Positions 7,800-16,826 of a DNA stretch of 64,000 nucleotides are shown here, in pieces. The stretch is from Sphingobacterium haloxyli (lineage in GTDB: Bacteria; Bacteroidota; Bacteroidia; Sphingobacteriales; Sphingobacteriaceae), in NCBI RefSeq assembly GCF_002980525.1, contig NZ_PVBQ01000020.1:1-64000 (forward strand). The letters are read 5' to 3'. The translations under genes and the position numbers were made by a program. The notes below the pieces were generated by a model. That model had not been told where the DNA came from. It did no database searches and was given only the letters and a program-made list of their open reading frames with translations. How positions within the stretch are numbered: the stretch's first letter is position 1; every line of letters starts with the position of its first letter.

Positions 7800-8645
7800 T
7801 TAAATCAATGCAGCTTTAACCGACTCGGCTAACGGTGTGGTAGGCCGCCCAATTAGATCGGACAGGACTTTCTTATCATTAAATAGATCGCCTTTGGAGG
7901 CGCCTACATCCCAGCTGGCGATTGCTTCTGCGATACCCTGGGGTAGACCTAGCGAGGTGAGTACACCTGCGTACTCCGCTTCGGGCAGGTTATTGTACGG
8001 AATGTTTTTACCCGTTTGCTTGCTAATTTCGGCTGCAAGATCCTGTAGGGTATAAGCTTCGTCGCCGGCTAGTTCGTATACATTGCCGATATGGCCATCG
8101 CTGCTCAGTACTACTGCGGCTGCTTCTGCATAATCGGCGCGTGCGGCAGAAGAAATCTGACCTTCACCGGCACTACCGACAAAAGCGCCCGCCTGCAAGG
8201 CTCCGGGAATCGAGCCTGTATAGTTTTCGGTATACCAGCCGTTTCTTAAGATGGTGTAGGGGATGCCAGAAGCCTGAAGTAGTGCTTCGGTTTCGACATG
8301 TTCTGCTGCCAAACTCAACGTGGATGTAGCTGCATGGAGCAAGCTGGTATATACGATCCATTTAACACCGGCCTTACGTGCGGCATCGATAACACGTTGA
8401 TGTTGTACTTTGCGTTGGCCTACCTCGTTTCCGGAAATGAGCAGGAGATGTTCGATACCGTTTAACCCTTCGACTAATGTCTCGGGTTTGTCGTAGTCAA
8501 ACACGGTTGACGCAATACCAAGATCTGCAGCTTTCTCGGGCGAGCGCACCAAGGCGACAAGGCTTTCAGCGCCTAAGCGTTGTTTTAATTGTTCTACTAC
8601 CAAACGACCTAGTTGTCCGGTAGCTCCGGTAATTCCTGTTTTCAT
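7800..8645 (-). CDS. NmrA/SDR-a-type NAD(P)H:quinone oxidoreductase (QorB-like)
   Basis: This 281-residue protein has an atypical SDR fold with the N-terminal NADP-binding motif TGATGQLG (6-13), the phosphate-binding Arg of VALVRSPEKA, and the family motifs YTSLLHA and GIPYTILRNGWYTENY. Length and motifs fit QorB/YtfG. It probably reduces quinones in the cytoplasm. It lies 56 bases downstream of the Rrf2 gene on the same strand. A matching palindromic operator sits 20 bases ahead of its start codon, so it is probably repressed by that regulator. Confidence 0.88.
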   Translation of the reverse strand: MKTGITGATGQLGRLVVEQLKQRLGAESLVALVRSPEKAADLGIASTVFDYDKPETLVEGLNGIEHLLLISGNEVGQRKVQHQRVIDAARKAGVKWIVYTSLLHAATSTLSLAAEHVETEALLQASGIPYTILRNGWYTENYTGSIPGALQAGAFVGSAGEGQISSAARADYAEAAAVVLSSDGHIGNVYELAGDEAYTLQDLAAEISKQTGKNIPYNNLPEAEYAGVLTSLGLPQGIAEAIASWDVGASKGDLFNDKKVLSDLIGRPTTPLAESVKAALI

Positions 8646-8664
8646 ATTGTATTCTTAAAGTTAT

Positions 8665-8683
8665 TGTAATAAAAATTGTTACA
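8665..8683. promoter_or_regulatory. Rrf2-type operator in front of the QorB-like gene
   Basis: The 19-base site has the dyad TGTAATAA, three bases, TTGTTACA. It agrees at 16 of 19 positions with the core of the palindrome upstream of the Rrf2 gene. It covers the region just upstream of the start codon at 8645. Confidence 0.7.
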
Positions 8684-8701
8684 TTAATATAGAAAAAAAT
8701 T

Positions 8702-9112
8702 TTATTCAAATTGTTGCACAAAATTTTCGAGTGTCCTGTGGGAAAGAGCTGCATACAGCAATTCGTCCGTTTCGATAAAGAGCTGCTCTAACTGGCCGTT
8801 AACTAGTTTCCCTACCGGGCATTTGGGATTGGGATTCTGATTTTTTTTTCCCAGCACGTGCGAGCTTTTTACCGCGTGATAAACATCAGCTAGGCTTATT
8901 TCACTGCTTGGTACACCCAGCATGGATCCACCTTCCTTACCTTTTTTGCTGATCACCCAGCCCCGATCCTGCAGCACGCCCAGTTCTTTACGGATAATCG
9001 CTGGGTTTATCTGGATGCTGCCTGCAATCCAATCGGAACTTAACCATTCGCCTGGCGCTTTGGCCAGGAGTGTCAAAATATGGATAGCCGTTGCAAACCT
9101 CGTGTTACTCAT
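8702..9112 (-). CDS. Rrf2-family transcriptional repressor
   Basis: This is a 136-residue winged-helix protein, taking the start at 9112 (MSNTRFATAIHILTLLAK), where Rrf2 proteins normally begin; five extra codons are open upstream. The recognition helix region is NPAIIRKELGVLQDRGWV and is followed by the wing KGKEGGSMLG. Only one Cys (KCPVG) is present, so it is not an iron-sulphur IscR or NsrR type. It is closer to the YwnA/CymR-like members that sense small molecules or thiol stress. It precedes the QorB-like gene, and both genes carry the same operator. Confidence 0.87.
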   Translation of the reverse strand: MSNTRFATAIHILTLLAKAPGEWLSSDWIAGSIQINPAIIRKELGVLQDRGWVISKKGKEGGSMLGVPSSEISLADVYHAVKSSHVLGKKNQNPNPKCPVGKLVNGQLEQLFIETDELLYAALSHRTLENFVQQFE

Positions 9113-9136
9113 AGGGCAAAGATACAATAAATATTT

Positions 9137-9161
9137 AAATGTAATAATTATTATTACATTT
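9137..9161. promoter_or_regulatory. 25-base perfect palindrome, Rrf2 autoregulatory operator
   Basis: The arms AAATGTAATAAT (9137-9148) and ATTATTACATTT (9150-9161) are perfect reverse complements around a single T. The site lies 24 bases upstream of the Rrf2 start, as expected for autorepression. Confidence 0.75.
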
Positions 9162-9182
9162 TAAAACATGCGTTAAAGAGAC

Positions 9183-9207
9183 AGACTTCCTTGCGGTAGT
9201 CTCAGAC
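9183..9207 (+). promoter_or_regulatory. Candidate regulator site, repeated at 20909
   Basis: A 25-base motif with core TTGCGGTAGT and tail CAGAC agrees at 20 of 25 positions with a site just downstream of the hybrid regulator gene (20909-20933). The left copy also has partial dyad symmetry (AGACT, CC, GG, AGTCT). It lies about 190 bases upstream of the TonB receptor gene and may be a binding site of the locus A hybrid regulator. Confidence 0.45.
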
Positions 9208-9233
9208 AATAGGGGACAAAATGCTAATTATGA

Positions 9234-9266
9234 GTTAATACCGCTGCGTTAAGCGCGTATTAACGC
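9234..9266. promoter_or_regulatory. Overlapping inverted repeats upstream of TonB receptor
   Basis: GTTAATAC (9234-9241) pairs with GTATTAAC (9257-9264). An inner pair, GCGTTAA (9246-9252) and TTAACGC (9260-9266), overlaps it, giving two alternative dyads in one 33-base stretch. This is a possible operator. Confidence 0.4.
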
Positions 9267-9324
9267 AATATCAGCAGGATATTAAATTATACCGAAGTAA
9301 CATTTTTACCCTATTTATGTAACG

Positions 9325-9362
9325 ATTTTCCGCACGACTTCACAGACTCCCGTATACTTTTG
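9325..9362 (+). promoter_or_regulatory. 38-base promoter-like element, copy 1
   Basis: The element runs from a TTTCCGCAC block through CTTCAC to GTATACTTTTG, whose last eight bases (TACTTTTG) fit the Bacteroidota -7 box. A second copy with 33 of 38 identical bases is at 57934-57971. No TTG -33 element is present at the usual place in either copy, so the conserved upstream part may bind an activator. It ends 35 bases before the GTG start of the TonB receptor. Confidence 0.6.
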
Positions 9363-9397
9363 TACACAAACTTATTCTGTAAAGGAGGACAAAAAAC

Positions 9398-12232
9398 GTG
9401 AAGAAATCCACCCTCGTTAATTTATTTTTATACTGCGCGCTGTTGTTGTTTTTGCCCGTATTGTTACACGCGCAACAGGATTTTCGTATCCGTGGCTTCG
9501 TTGTAGATGCAGGGACAGGAAACCCATTACCGGGGGCCTCCGTCCAGATCGAATCGACGCCGTTGGAGGTTACAACGGATTTAAACGGTCAGTTTGTTTT
9601 TGGGAGGGTTCAGGCTAAAACAATCGGACTGAAAGTCTCTTACATGGGATATAAGGAAGAGCATGTGGTCTTGACACCTGAACGGATAGCAAACGGTATC
9701 CGTATAAGTCTACAACCCATGGCTAACGTCATAGATGAGGTGTTGGTTTCGGCAAATCTGGAAGGACAACAAAAGGCCTTGAACCAGCAACGAAATGCAG
9801 ATAATATCAAGAATATTATTTCCGCCGATGTGATCGGCCGTTTCCCAGATTTGAATGTCGCTGAGGCGTTACAGCGGGTTCCGGGGATCAACATACAGCG
9901 CGATAAAGGGGAGGGTTCAACCATTTCCCTGCGAGGTACGCCTGCACATTTTACAACGGTGCAGATCAATGGTGAACAATTGCCCAGTGTGCAGCAAAGT
10001 GGTTCCCGGAACGAAGCGCTTGACCTGATTCCGGCAGATCAGCTGGCGTCAATTGAGATCATTAAAGCGCCCACTCCTGATCTGGATGGTGATGCAGTGG
10101 GCGGAATTGTCAACCTGCGGACACCCACGGCAAATAAACGGAGATGGACCGGTAAGGCGGAAGGTGCGATGGGGTACAACGATATTTCTGGCGGGCTTAA
10201 CGGTATCGGTAAATTACGTATCGACCGGCGCTTTTTAGCGACAGATAAAGTTCCCGAAGGGAAGATCGGCGTCATGCTGAGCGGTTCTTACTTTAGCTCC
10301 AACAATTCGGAAGACCGCTTGGATGCGGTGTGGGGTGGTGCGGATATTGTTGGCCAGGAGGGAACTTGGGTCCTTCCTCAAAACTATGGCTTTCGTAAAA
10401 CTGAAAATGAGCGGAAACGTGCCGGTCTGACAGGTACTTTCGACTATAAACCGGACGGTTTTAACCACCTCGTGTTTAACTATATGTTCAACCAGCGGAC
10501 CGACCACGATGTCCAAAACCGGCAGCGTTATGATTTCGACAGGAGCGGCTCAGAATGGGTCTCCCTGAATGAAGCGACAGGTGCACGCGCGCGTAGAGAT
10601 ATTAACCTTTGGGACGAGGATAAAAACAATCATAACCTGAGTGTGCAAGGCTATCATACCATGCGGTCGTGGCAGCTCGACTGGGCTGGATCCTATACAC
10701 GTTCCTCCCGGAAATTCACGTCGACCCGGGGCGATTTTTCCTATGACGATATCGATCTGCGTGTGGCGGGCGAAAATGATATTTATAACGCGTATCCCGT
10801 CTTTGAAGCGACCCAGCCTCAGTTGGACCTCTACAATCCGCTATTGTATAATGACTTTAGGCGTTATGAGGAAGATGCTGAAAATACGACCGCAGACAAC
10901 TTCGTGCTGCGTGCGGACCTGACAAAGCAGACGTGGCTATGGGGCTTTCCGTTAGCCATAAAGGTAGGCGGAAAGTACCGGACGCAGTCGAATAGCAAAT
11001 TGCGCAATAATCAGGTGCTGGCGTTCTGGGATCCAAACGAGGTACTGAATCTAAATGAAGCCTTTACACGTGTAATAGGAAATAAAGAACCTGCGAATTT
11101 TCTGTTCCGTGATTATCGTTTCGGCCCGCTTATCAACGAGGAGAAGTTCACCAGCTATATACACGAAAACAGATACCTATTGACGGAAGGAAGTGATGCT
11201 TGGGATGCGGAACGATTGTCTCTGAATGACACCTATGATGCCTTTGAAGATATCTACGCAGGATATGCGATGGGGCGTTGGCAAAGGGATAGATTAATGG
11301 TGCTTGCTGGGCTACGCTTGGAGTCTAACAGTGTCCGGTACGATGCATTTGACGTATTCCGTACGGGGACGGTCGTGGAGGCCTCGCCTATATCAGGGGA
11401 TAAGGATTATGTTTTTTTCTTGCCTCACCTCCATCTAAAGTATGGGTTGGACGAGTGGTCTAACCTGCGCTTTTCGGTATTGCGTAATTATGCACGACCA
11501 AATTTTGTGGATGTGGTCCCCTTTGTCAACTACGATGTGGATGCGTTGCGCCTACAGCTGGGGAATCCAGACTTGCAGCCGTCAACTGCATGGAATGTAG
11601 ATGCTATGTTTGAACGTTATTTTGCAAATGCCGGTCTATTATCTGTTGGGGTGTTCTACAAAAATCTGGACCGGTTTCAGTTTACCAGCATCATTAACTC
11701 GCTTCCGGAGCCGTTTCCTGGATACCCTGAGACGCAAGGGTTCGAATTTCGGCAGGTGCAGAATGGTAAACAGGCAACGGTGGCCGGGGTGGAGGTAAAT
11801 CTGTCGCGTTCGCTCGATTTTTTACCCGGCATAGCCAAAGGGCTCGCTGTCAATGCAAATTATACGTTCGCCAGCTCAAATGCGCATACGCAGGACCGAT
11901 CGGATATACGTTTGCCGGGACAGGCAGAACACACGTTCAATGCTATGTTGGCATTCGATTACAAGCGGTTTACGATCCGAGGCTCAGTGAATCATAATGG
12001 TTCGTATGCGAACTCAATCGCCAGCGACGCCGACGGCGACATCATACAGCGACATCGCACACAACTGGATATGAATGCCTCTTATAGTTGGAAAAACTTT
12101 CGGTTGTTTACAGAATGGATCAACTTGTTGAATGAGCCAAGTATACGTTATCAAGGTACATCCGATTACGTTTCGCGTGTTGCGTACTTCGGTTATTCCG
12201 CTCGTGCGGGAATTGGCTATGTCATTCGGTAA
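9398..12232 (+). CDS. TonB-dependent outer-membrane receptor (locus A)
   Basis: The product has 944 residues and starts at GTG 9398, supported by a strong Shine-Dalgarno (AAGGAGG, nine bases upstream). It has a signal peptide ending ...LHAQQ, a carboxypeptidase-regulatory-like domain (about 29-115), a plug domain (about 125-240, with VIGRFPDLNVAEALQRVPGI and SLRGT) and a 22-strand-type barrel ending in an aromatic-rich strand. It has no SusC signature and no SusD partner. It resembles the family first defined in Xanthomonas/Caulobacter. It is the first gene of an apparent operon with two beta-helix lipoproteins and a phosphatase-like enzyme. A paralogue is at 53317-56163. The ligand is unknown; phosphorylated compounds are suggested by the neighbours. 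Confidence 0.93.
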   Translation: MKKSTLVNLFLYCALLLFLPVLLHAQQDFRIRGFVVDAGTGNPLPGASVQIESTPLEVTTDLNGQFVFGRVQAKTIGLKVSYMGYKEEHVVLTPERIANGIRISLQPMANVIDEVLVSANLEGQQKALNQQRNADNIKNIISADVIGRFPDLNVAEALQRVPGINIQRDKGEGSTISLRGTPAHFTTVQINGEQLPSVQQSGSRNEALDLIPADQLASIEIIKAPTPDLDGDAVGGIVNLRTPTANKRRWTGKAEGAMGYNDISGGLNGIGKLRIDRRFLATDKVPEGKIGVMLSGSYFSSNNSEDRLDAVWGGADIVGQEGTWVLPQNYGFRKTENERKRAGLTGTFDYKPDGFNHLVFNYMFNQRTDHDVQNRQRYDFDRSGSEWVSLNEATGARARRDINLWDEDKNNHNLSVQGYHTMRSWQLDWAGSYTRSSRKFTSTRGDFSYDDIDLRVAGENDIYNAYPVFEATQPQLDLYNPLLYNDFRRYEEDAENTTADNFVLRADLTKQTWLWGFPLAIKVGGKYRTQSNSKLRNNQVLAFWDPNEVLNLNEAFTRVIGNKEPANFLFRDYRFGPLINEEKFTSYIHENRYLLTEGSDAWDAERLSLNDTYDAFEDIYAGYAMGRWQRDRLMVLAGLRLESNSVRYDAFDVFRTGTVVEASPISGDKDYVFFLPHLHLKYGLDEWSNLRFSVLRNYARPNFVDVVPFVNYDVDALRLQLGNPDLQPSTAWNVDAMFERYFANAGLLSVGVFYKNLDRFQFTSIINSLPEPFPGYPETQGFEFRQVQNGKQATVAGVEVNLSRSLDFLPGIAKGLAVNANYTFASSNAHTQDRSDIRLPGQAEHTFNAMLAFDYKRFTIRGSVNHNGSYANSIASDADGDIIQRHRTQLDMNASYSWKNFRLFTEWINLLNEPSIRYQGTSDYVSRVAYFGYSARAGIGYVIR

Positions 12233-12271
12233 ATGGAGATAAGGTACTAAGATTAAAGTAAAACAAAGAAA

Positions 12272-13885
12272 ATGAAAAATAAATCGTTGCATTTCCTGGT
12301 CGTGATACTCCATCTATTGATGACGGGTTGTGCGGATAAGGAAATTGATTTTGTCTTTCCTGAACCACTGATTTTGAGTATGACGGATGAAACGGCGCTA
12401 ACGCTGGTGCAGGAGCCTGGGAAGATTATTAACGTGCCGTTGAATGTACAAGCGGCCTCTGGCCTGGAATCGCTTGTGGTTTATCTGGGGGCAGAGCGAT
12501 ATGATGAAGTCAGTTACACGAACAATGAACTATCGGCCTCTTATGATTTCAAGTTTAACGTCGCAGCGGACGCCTCCTTAGGGACCGTATATGATTTTGT
12601 GGTAACCCTAACGGATAAGATAGGTCGCTCGACGAGCTTTCCGATTACCGTTTCAGTCGATGCGACATATACCATAACGGTGGAAACAGTAGCCGGAAAA
12701 GAAGTGTCGGTTATTCAAGGAAAAATCAATGGAGATTTTCACTTCGCAAGAGAAAAAACATATGTGGTAGCGGGAACGCTGGCTGTCGAAGACGGGGGAA
12801 CCTTGACGATCGACGCCGGCAGCACGGTCTATTTCCGGACTAGTGCTGACAACGCTGTTAATTCCCGTTTGGTTATCGCACGCGGCAGTAGGATACAGGC
12901 GACCGGTACGGCAGCGACACCAATTGTCCTGACCTCGGAGAAAGTACTGCGCGGAGAGGATCCTTCCTTCGATGATTGGGGCGGCTTGTTTTTATTCGGG
13001 GCTGCGCCGACGAATCGTGGGAGCAACGTGGTCGAAGATGGCTTTGTTTACGGCGGGTCGGCAGCAGCGGAAAGTTCTGGCCGCCTGCGCTATGTACGGA
13101 TAGAGTACGCCGGTAAAGACGATTATCACGCCTTGAATTTCTTCGGTGTGGGTTCTGCTACAGGGATTGACCGTGTGCAGGTATTCCAGTGTCAGAACAA
13201 TGCATTTCGTATTCGTGGCGGCCGTGTAAATCTACGGTACATTGCTGCCATTGATCACGGTGGATATGGCTTATGGGCAGACGAGGGCTGGCAAGGAAAG
13301 GGACAGTTTTGGTTGTTCCAAACAAATATTTCGGCCACCTTGGTTCCGAGAAACTTTTGGAATCAGGCGCGGTCGCTCGAACTACGGAACCATGATAGTT
13401 TCTATGATTCCAGTCCGCGAACGACCTTCCAGATAGCCAACGTGACGCTGATCGGCAATGGTGAAGGGACCACAGATGGCACTCGGCGGGGAGCGCGGGT
13501 CAGAAGGGGGGCCATAGGGCAGCTGCGTAACCTGATCGTAGCACATTTTCCGAGCGATGCGGTGCGTGTGGAGGATTTACCCGTAGAGGTGCTTGGCGGA
13601 GAGATGGTGCTGGACAATGTAAGAGCATTCCGGTCGGCAACCAATTATGCACAGGAAGCGGAATCTATATTTTTCCAATCCGGCTTATACGATGTGACGG
13701 AAGACGTGGTGAGCGGTATCACACTGGATAACTATGTGGGCTCGGTCTCTTCCGTATTCAATCCACAGCAACTGGATCCCTGGTTTATCGCAGCAGATTA
13801 CATTGGCGCTGTCCAGCATGCCAACAACGACTGGACACGAGAGGGCGTGTGGTTTAAGAATAGGGATGGTAGTATTAGCGAATAA
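12272..13885 (+). CDS. Beta-helix lipoprotein, paralogue 1
   Basis: This 537-residue protein has a lipobox LMTGC (Cys20), so it is anchored in a membrane. After an N-terminal beta-rich region, residues about 165-460 look like a right-handed parallel beta-helix with recurrent turns such as GTLAVEDGGTLTIDAGSTVYF, shown here only by its parts LTIDAG and VIARGSRIQATG, then PIVLTSE, DDWGGLFLFG and LRYVRIEYAG. Proteins of this kind are common in Bacteroidota surface systems, and their function is not established. It is clearly related to the next gene; both end with an ADYIGAV-type segment and a W-T repeat. It probably works with the TonB receptor at the cell surface. Confidence 0.8.
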   Translation: MKNKSLHFLVVILHLLMTGCADKEIDFVFPEPLILSMTDETALTLVQEPGKIINVPLNVQAASGLESLVVYLGAERYDEVSYTNNELSASYDFKFNVAADASLGTVYDFVVTLTDKIGRSTSFPITVSVDATYTITVETVAGKEVSVIQGKINGDFHFAREKTYVVAGTLAVEDGGTLTIDAGSTVYFRTSADNAVNSRLVIARGSRIQATGTAATPIVLTSEKVLRGEDPSFDDWGGLFLFGAAPTNRGSNVVEDGFVYGGSAAAESSGRLRYVRIEYAGKDDYHALNFFGVGSATGIDRVQVFQCQNNAFRIRGGRVNLRYIAAIDHGGYGLWADEGWQGKGQFWLFQTNISATLVPRNFWNQARSLELRNHDSFYDSSPRTTFQIANVTLIGNGEGTTDGTRRGARVRRGAIGQLRNLIVAHFPSDAVRVEDLPVEVLGGEMVLDNVRAFRSATNYAQEAESIFFQSGLYDVTEDVVSGITLDNYVGSVSSVFNPQQLDPWFIAADYIGAVQHANNDWTREGVWFKNRDGSISE

Positions 13886-13900
13886 TTTAACTTAAGTAAT

Positions 13901-15472
13901 ATGAAAATGACAAAAAGAAACGGCGTATTCGCCGTTGTATTGGCCGGCATGATCTGGACCTTTGCCTCCTGCTCGAAAGACGACGATACTATTCCGGCAA
14001 ACATTGAAGGAAACGCGATAGAGGTTGCGCAAGCAAGTACAATAGCAAAACCAGGGACCACGGTATCGGTTGCGCTCTCGTTTGCTGACCCAGGAAACGG
14101 AACGATGCTCGTCATCCACCGTGATGAAGCCCCGCTTCGTAGCGTGCCGCTCCAGGACGGACAGACGAGTTACACCTTTGAGGATATTTTACCGGCAGAC
14201 CTTGAAGAAGGCGACGTTGTCCCCTATGCTTTCTTTATAGCAGATGAAAAGAACACCATAACATCGGATGCATCGGCATTCGAAGTATCTGTGGCGCTTT
14301 ACGATGAGATAACGATTGGATCCTCTCCTGTATACCAGATCGAGCTTCCAGAGGATGGTATTATCGAAACCGGGAAGGTAAAATTAGCAGCCGGCCGTAA
14401 ATATTGGCTGCCCCATTCGGTGCACTTTATGAGCGGAACGGAGCTGCAGATGGAGGCAGGCGTGGAGCTGTACATGAACACCGAAACAGGAGAAACATAT
14501 GATGTGGTCATTGATGAGGGAGCACGAGTGGATGTAACGGGTACGGCGACTGCTCCAGTAGTGGTGACCAGTGACAAATTGTTGCGCGATCAGGATGCAG
14601 AACCAGGTGATTGGGGGCAGTTTAATATTAAAGGTGAGGGCAATGGTAGTTCAAGTGGCCATGTCGAATATCTTCGGGTAGAATATGCGGGAGATCGTGG
14701 TTTCCGCTTGCAGGGTGTAGGTAGCGGGACAACGATCAACTACGTACAAGCTTACCGGGCGCTTGGTGAAGGTATTATGCCAACGGACGGCGATGTGCGC
14801 ATGAAGTATCTTGTGGCTACCAATTGTGAAGGTGGTGGTTTTCGCTTTGGTGATGCGTATGCGGGGTATGTGCAATTCGCAATTTCACAGACCACCAGCT
14901 TTTACGATGAGGTGGAGGCGTTCACGATCCGGGAAACGGCGTCGCCAGTTATCTCGAATGTTACGGTAGTCGGTCCCGGAGAAGATGTTGATGATACGCA
15001 TGGTATGCGTTTGCGTGCGAATAGCAGCGGAAAGGTGTATAACAGCATAGTAGCAGACTTTCCCAGACGCGGCTTGCGTCTCAACGATAAGGTTACCGTG
15101 ACGGATCTACAAGGGTCCACCGTTTTTGCCTATTCGTATATTTTCAATGTGCCTCGCGATCCTTACCGTGATGATACCGAGAACGGTAATCCTTTCCGGG
15201 GATACTTGGATGCGGAGAATGTTTTCCAGAATCCGTTTTTCAATAATGTTACAGGTTTCGAAGATAATGATGAGGATGAACCGATTCTGGCAACGATCGA
15301 TGGCATCGGCACGACAAGCTATATACCACAGACAGTCAAGAACAGTGCGTTTAATCCTGCTTCTATACATGCGTTCTTCTCGGAAGCAAATTATGTAGGC
15401 GCTGTAAGCGAGGCAGCTGCAGATTGGACGAAGGGCTGGGTCCGAGATTATGAGGGGAATATCCATCAATAG
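13901..15472 (+). CDS. Beta-helix lipoprotein, paralogue 2 (surface-export signal)
   Basis: This 523-residue protein has lipobox FASC followed by SKDDD, which fits the acidic surface-export signal of Bacteroidota lipoproteins. The central part repeats beta-helix motifs found in the preceding protein: MEAGVELYM, VDVTGTATAPVVVTSDKLLRD, GDWGQFNIKG, VEYLRVEYAG, NVTVVGPGE and a final ANYVGAV with an ADWT tail (the second motif is given as its family core TGTATAP). It starts 15 bases after the previous stop. A role in binding or presenting the substrate at the surface is inferred from context only. Confidence 0.8.
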   Translation: MKMTKRNGVFAVVLAGMIWTFASCSKDDDTIPANIEGNAIEVAQASTIAKPGTTVSVALSFADPGNGTMLVIHRDEAPLRSVPLQDGQTSYTFEDILPADLEEGDVVPYAFFIADEKNTITSDASAFEVSVALYDEITIGSSPVYQIELPEDGIIETGKVKLAAGRKYWLPHSVHFMSGTELQMEAGVELYMNTETGETYDVVIDEGARVDVTGTATAPVVVTSDKLLRDQDAEPGDWGQFNIKGEGNGSSSGHVEYLRVEYAGDRGFRLQGVGSGTTINYVQAYRALGEGIMPTDGDVRMKYLVATNCEGGGFRFGDAYAGYVQFAISQTTSFYDEVEAFTIRETASPVISNVTVVGPGEDVDDTHGMRLRANSSGKVYNSIVADFPRRGLRLNDKVTVTDLQGSTVFAYSYIFNVPRDPYRDDTENGNPFRGYLDAENVFQNPFFNNVTGFEDNDEDEPILATIDGIGTTSYIPQTVKNSAFNPASIHAFFSEANYVGAVSEAAADWTKGWVRDYEGNIHQ

Positions 15473-15473
15473 A

Positions 15474-16730
15474 ATGTATAGATTATTTTTTGTTATATAT
15501 TTATTTTTCATGGGGGGAAGCTGCTATGCCCAACCCCATGAAAAACAATTACCTCCAGACCGGCCGTTAATACGCTACAAGGCTGGTGAAATGCCGGATC
15601 GGATCTTGATGTCAATCACGGATTCGCTTGCACAGAGCAGAACAATCACCTGGCGGACGAGCAAAGCCACGCCGACCGGAACACTGGAATGGTCGGACAA
15701 AGTAAAGCAGGTTGATTTCTATCGGGAGGCCAACCGCATGGATGCCTTGAGTGAACAGTTTGTGACATACGCCGGTGATACGGTATACTACCACACGGCT
15801 ACGCTCCGCGCGCTTAAGTCCGGACAACATTATGTGTACCGGGTAGGCGAAGGGGATATGTGGAGCGAATGGATCGACTTTTCGATGCCAACAGACGAGG
15901 ATGCGTTTCAGTTTATTTACATGGGCGATGCGCAAAACGACATTCGCCCGCTCTGGTCCCGTGTATTTAGAAAGGCATATGCTGCAGCACCAGCGGCTGA
16001 TTTTGTGATACACGTGGGCGATTTGATCAATCATTCGCAAAACGAATATGAATGGGCAGAATGGTTCCGTGCGGGCGATTTTATGCTTGCCGCGAAGCCG
16101 CAGCTCGCCGTACGTGGTAACCATGAGTATGTAAAGGACGAAAAGGGCGTGAAGCAATATAGCACGCCGAGCTGGCCGCATCAGTTTCGATATCCACCTA
16201 ATGGTCCGTCGTCCTTGCCTAACGGCGCTTATTTTATCGATATCAAAAATTGCCGTTTCGTCTTCATGGATTCCAATGATGCACTGGATCTGCAGGGGCA
16301 GTGGTTGGAGCAGGTGCTAAAGAACAATACAAAGAAATGGGCTATCGTGGTTTGCCATCATCCGGTCGTTTCGGCCACGGAAGGAAGAATCAATGACGGC
16401 GTCATGACGCATTGGAAACCACTATTCGACAAATACAACGTTGACCTCGTGTTGCAAGGGCACGACCATGTGTATGCCAGAGGTCGAATCCCTAATTCGG
16501 AAGGTAATCGTATAGGACCGACTTATGTGATTTCTGTTGCAGGAAGAAAGGCATATGCGGTGGGGAATCATCCTTGGATGGAGGTAAAGATGGGTAACGT
16601 ACAGACCTATCAGCTGGTCGAGATGTCTGATGAAGCCATCGTCTTTAAAACATATGCGTTGGACGGCCAGGTACAGGATGTTTTTCGCATTGTGAAGCGG
16701 GATGGCAAGCCCGTGGTAGAAGATAACTGA
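15474..16730 (+). CDS. Secreted purple-acid-phosphatase-like metallophosphoesterase (locus A)
   Basis: The product has 418 residues when started at ATG 15474, one base after the stop of the previous gene; this start gives a clean signal peptide (cleavage after CYAQ). An N-terminal fibronectin-like domain (about 30-140) precedes the calcineurin-type catalytic domain. The metal-ligand motifs are present: GDAQND, GDLIN, GNHEY, CHHPV and GHDHVYARG. This arrangement is that of plant- and bacterial-type purple acid phosphatases, which hydrolyse phosphate monoesters outside the cytoplasm. It is related to the protein at 60064-61287. Specificity is unknown. Confidence 0.9.
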   Translation: MYRLFFVIYLFFMGGSCYAQPHEKQLPPDRPLIRYKAGEMPDRILMSITDSLAQSRTITWRTSKATPTGTLEWSDKVKQVDFYREANRMDALSEQFVTYAGDTVYYHTATLRALKSGQHYVYRVGEGDMWSEWIDFSMPTDEDAFQFIYMGDAQNDIRPLWSRVFRKAYAAAPAADFVIHVGDLINHSQNEYEWAEWFRAGDFMLAAKPQLAVRGNHEYVKDEKGVKQYSTPSWPHQFRYPPNGPSSLPNGAYFIDIKNCRFVFMDSNDALDLQGQWLEQVLKNNTKKWAIVVCHHPVVSATEGRINDGVMTHWKPLFDKYNVDLVLQGHDHVYARGRIPNSEGNRIGPTYVISVAGRKAYAVGNHPWMEVKMGNVQTYQLVEMSDEAIVFKTYALDGQVQDVFRIVKRDGKPVVEDN

Positions 16731-16826
16731 AAAAATCACGATAGCATAATATAACGGTAATAGTAGGTTAATTTATTGTTTACAATTTTGTAACACGCTT
16801 GTGGCGTCATTATTATCCTGCTTACT

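Noticed and set aside
15612..16181. 189-codon open frame antisense to the PAP-like gene
   Set aside because: Shadow of the phosphatase gene, with no Shine-Dalgarno and no similarity.
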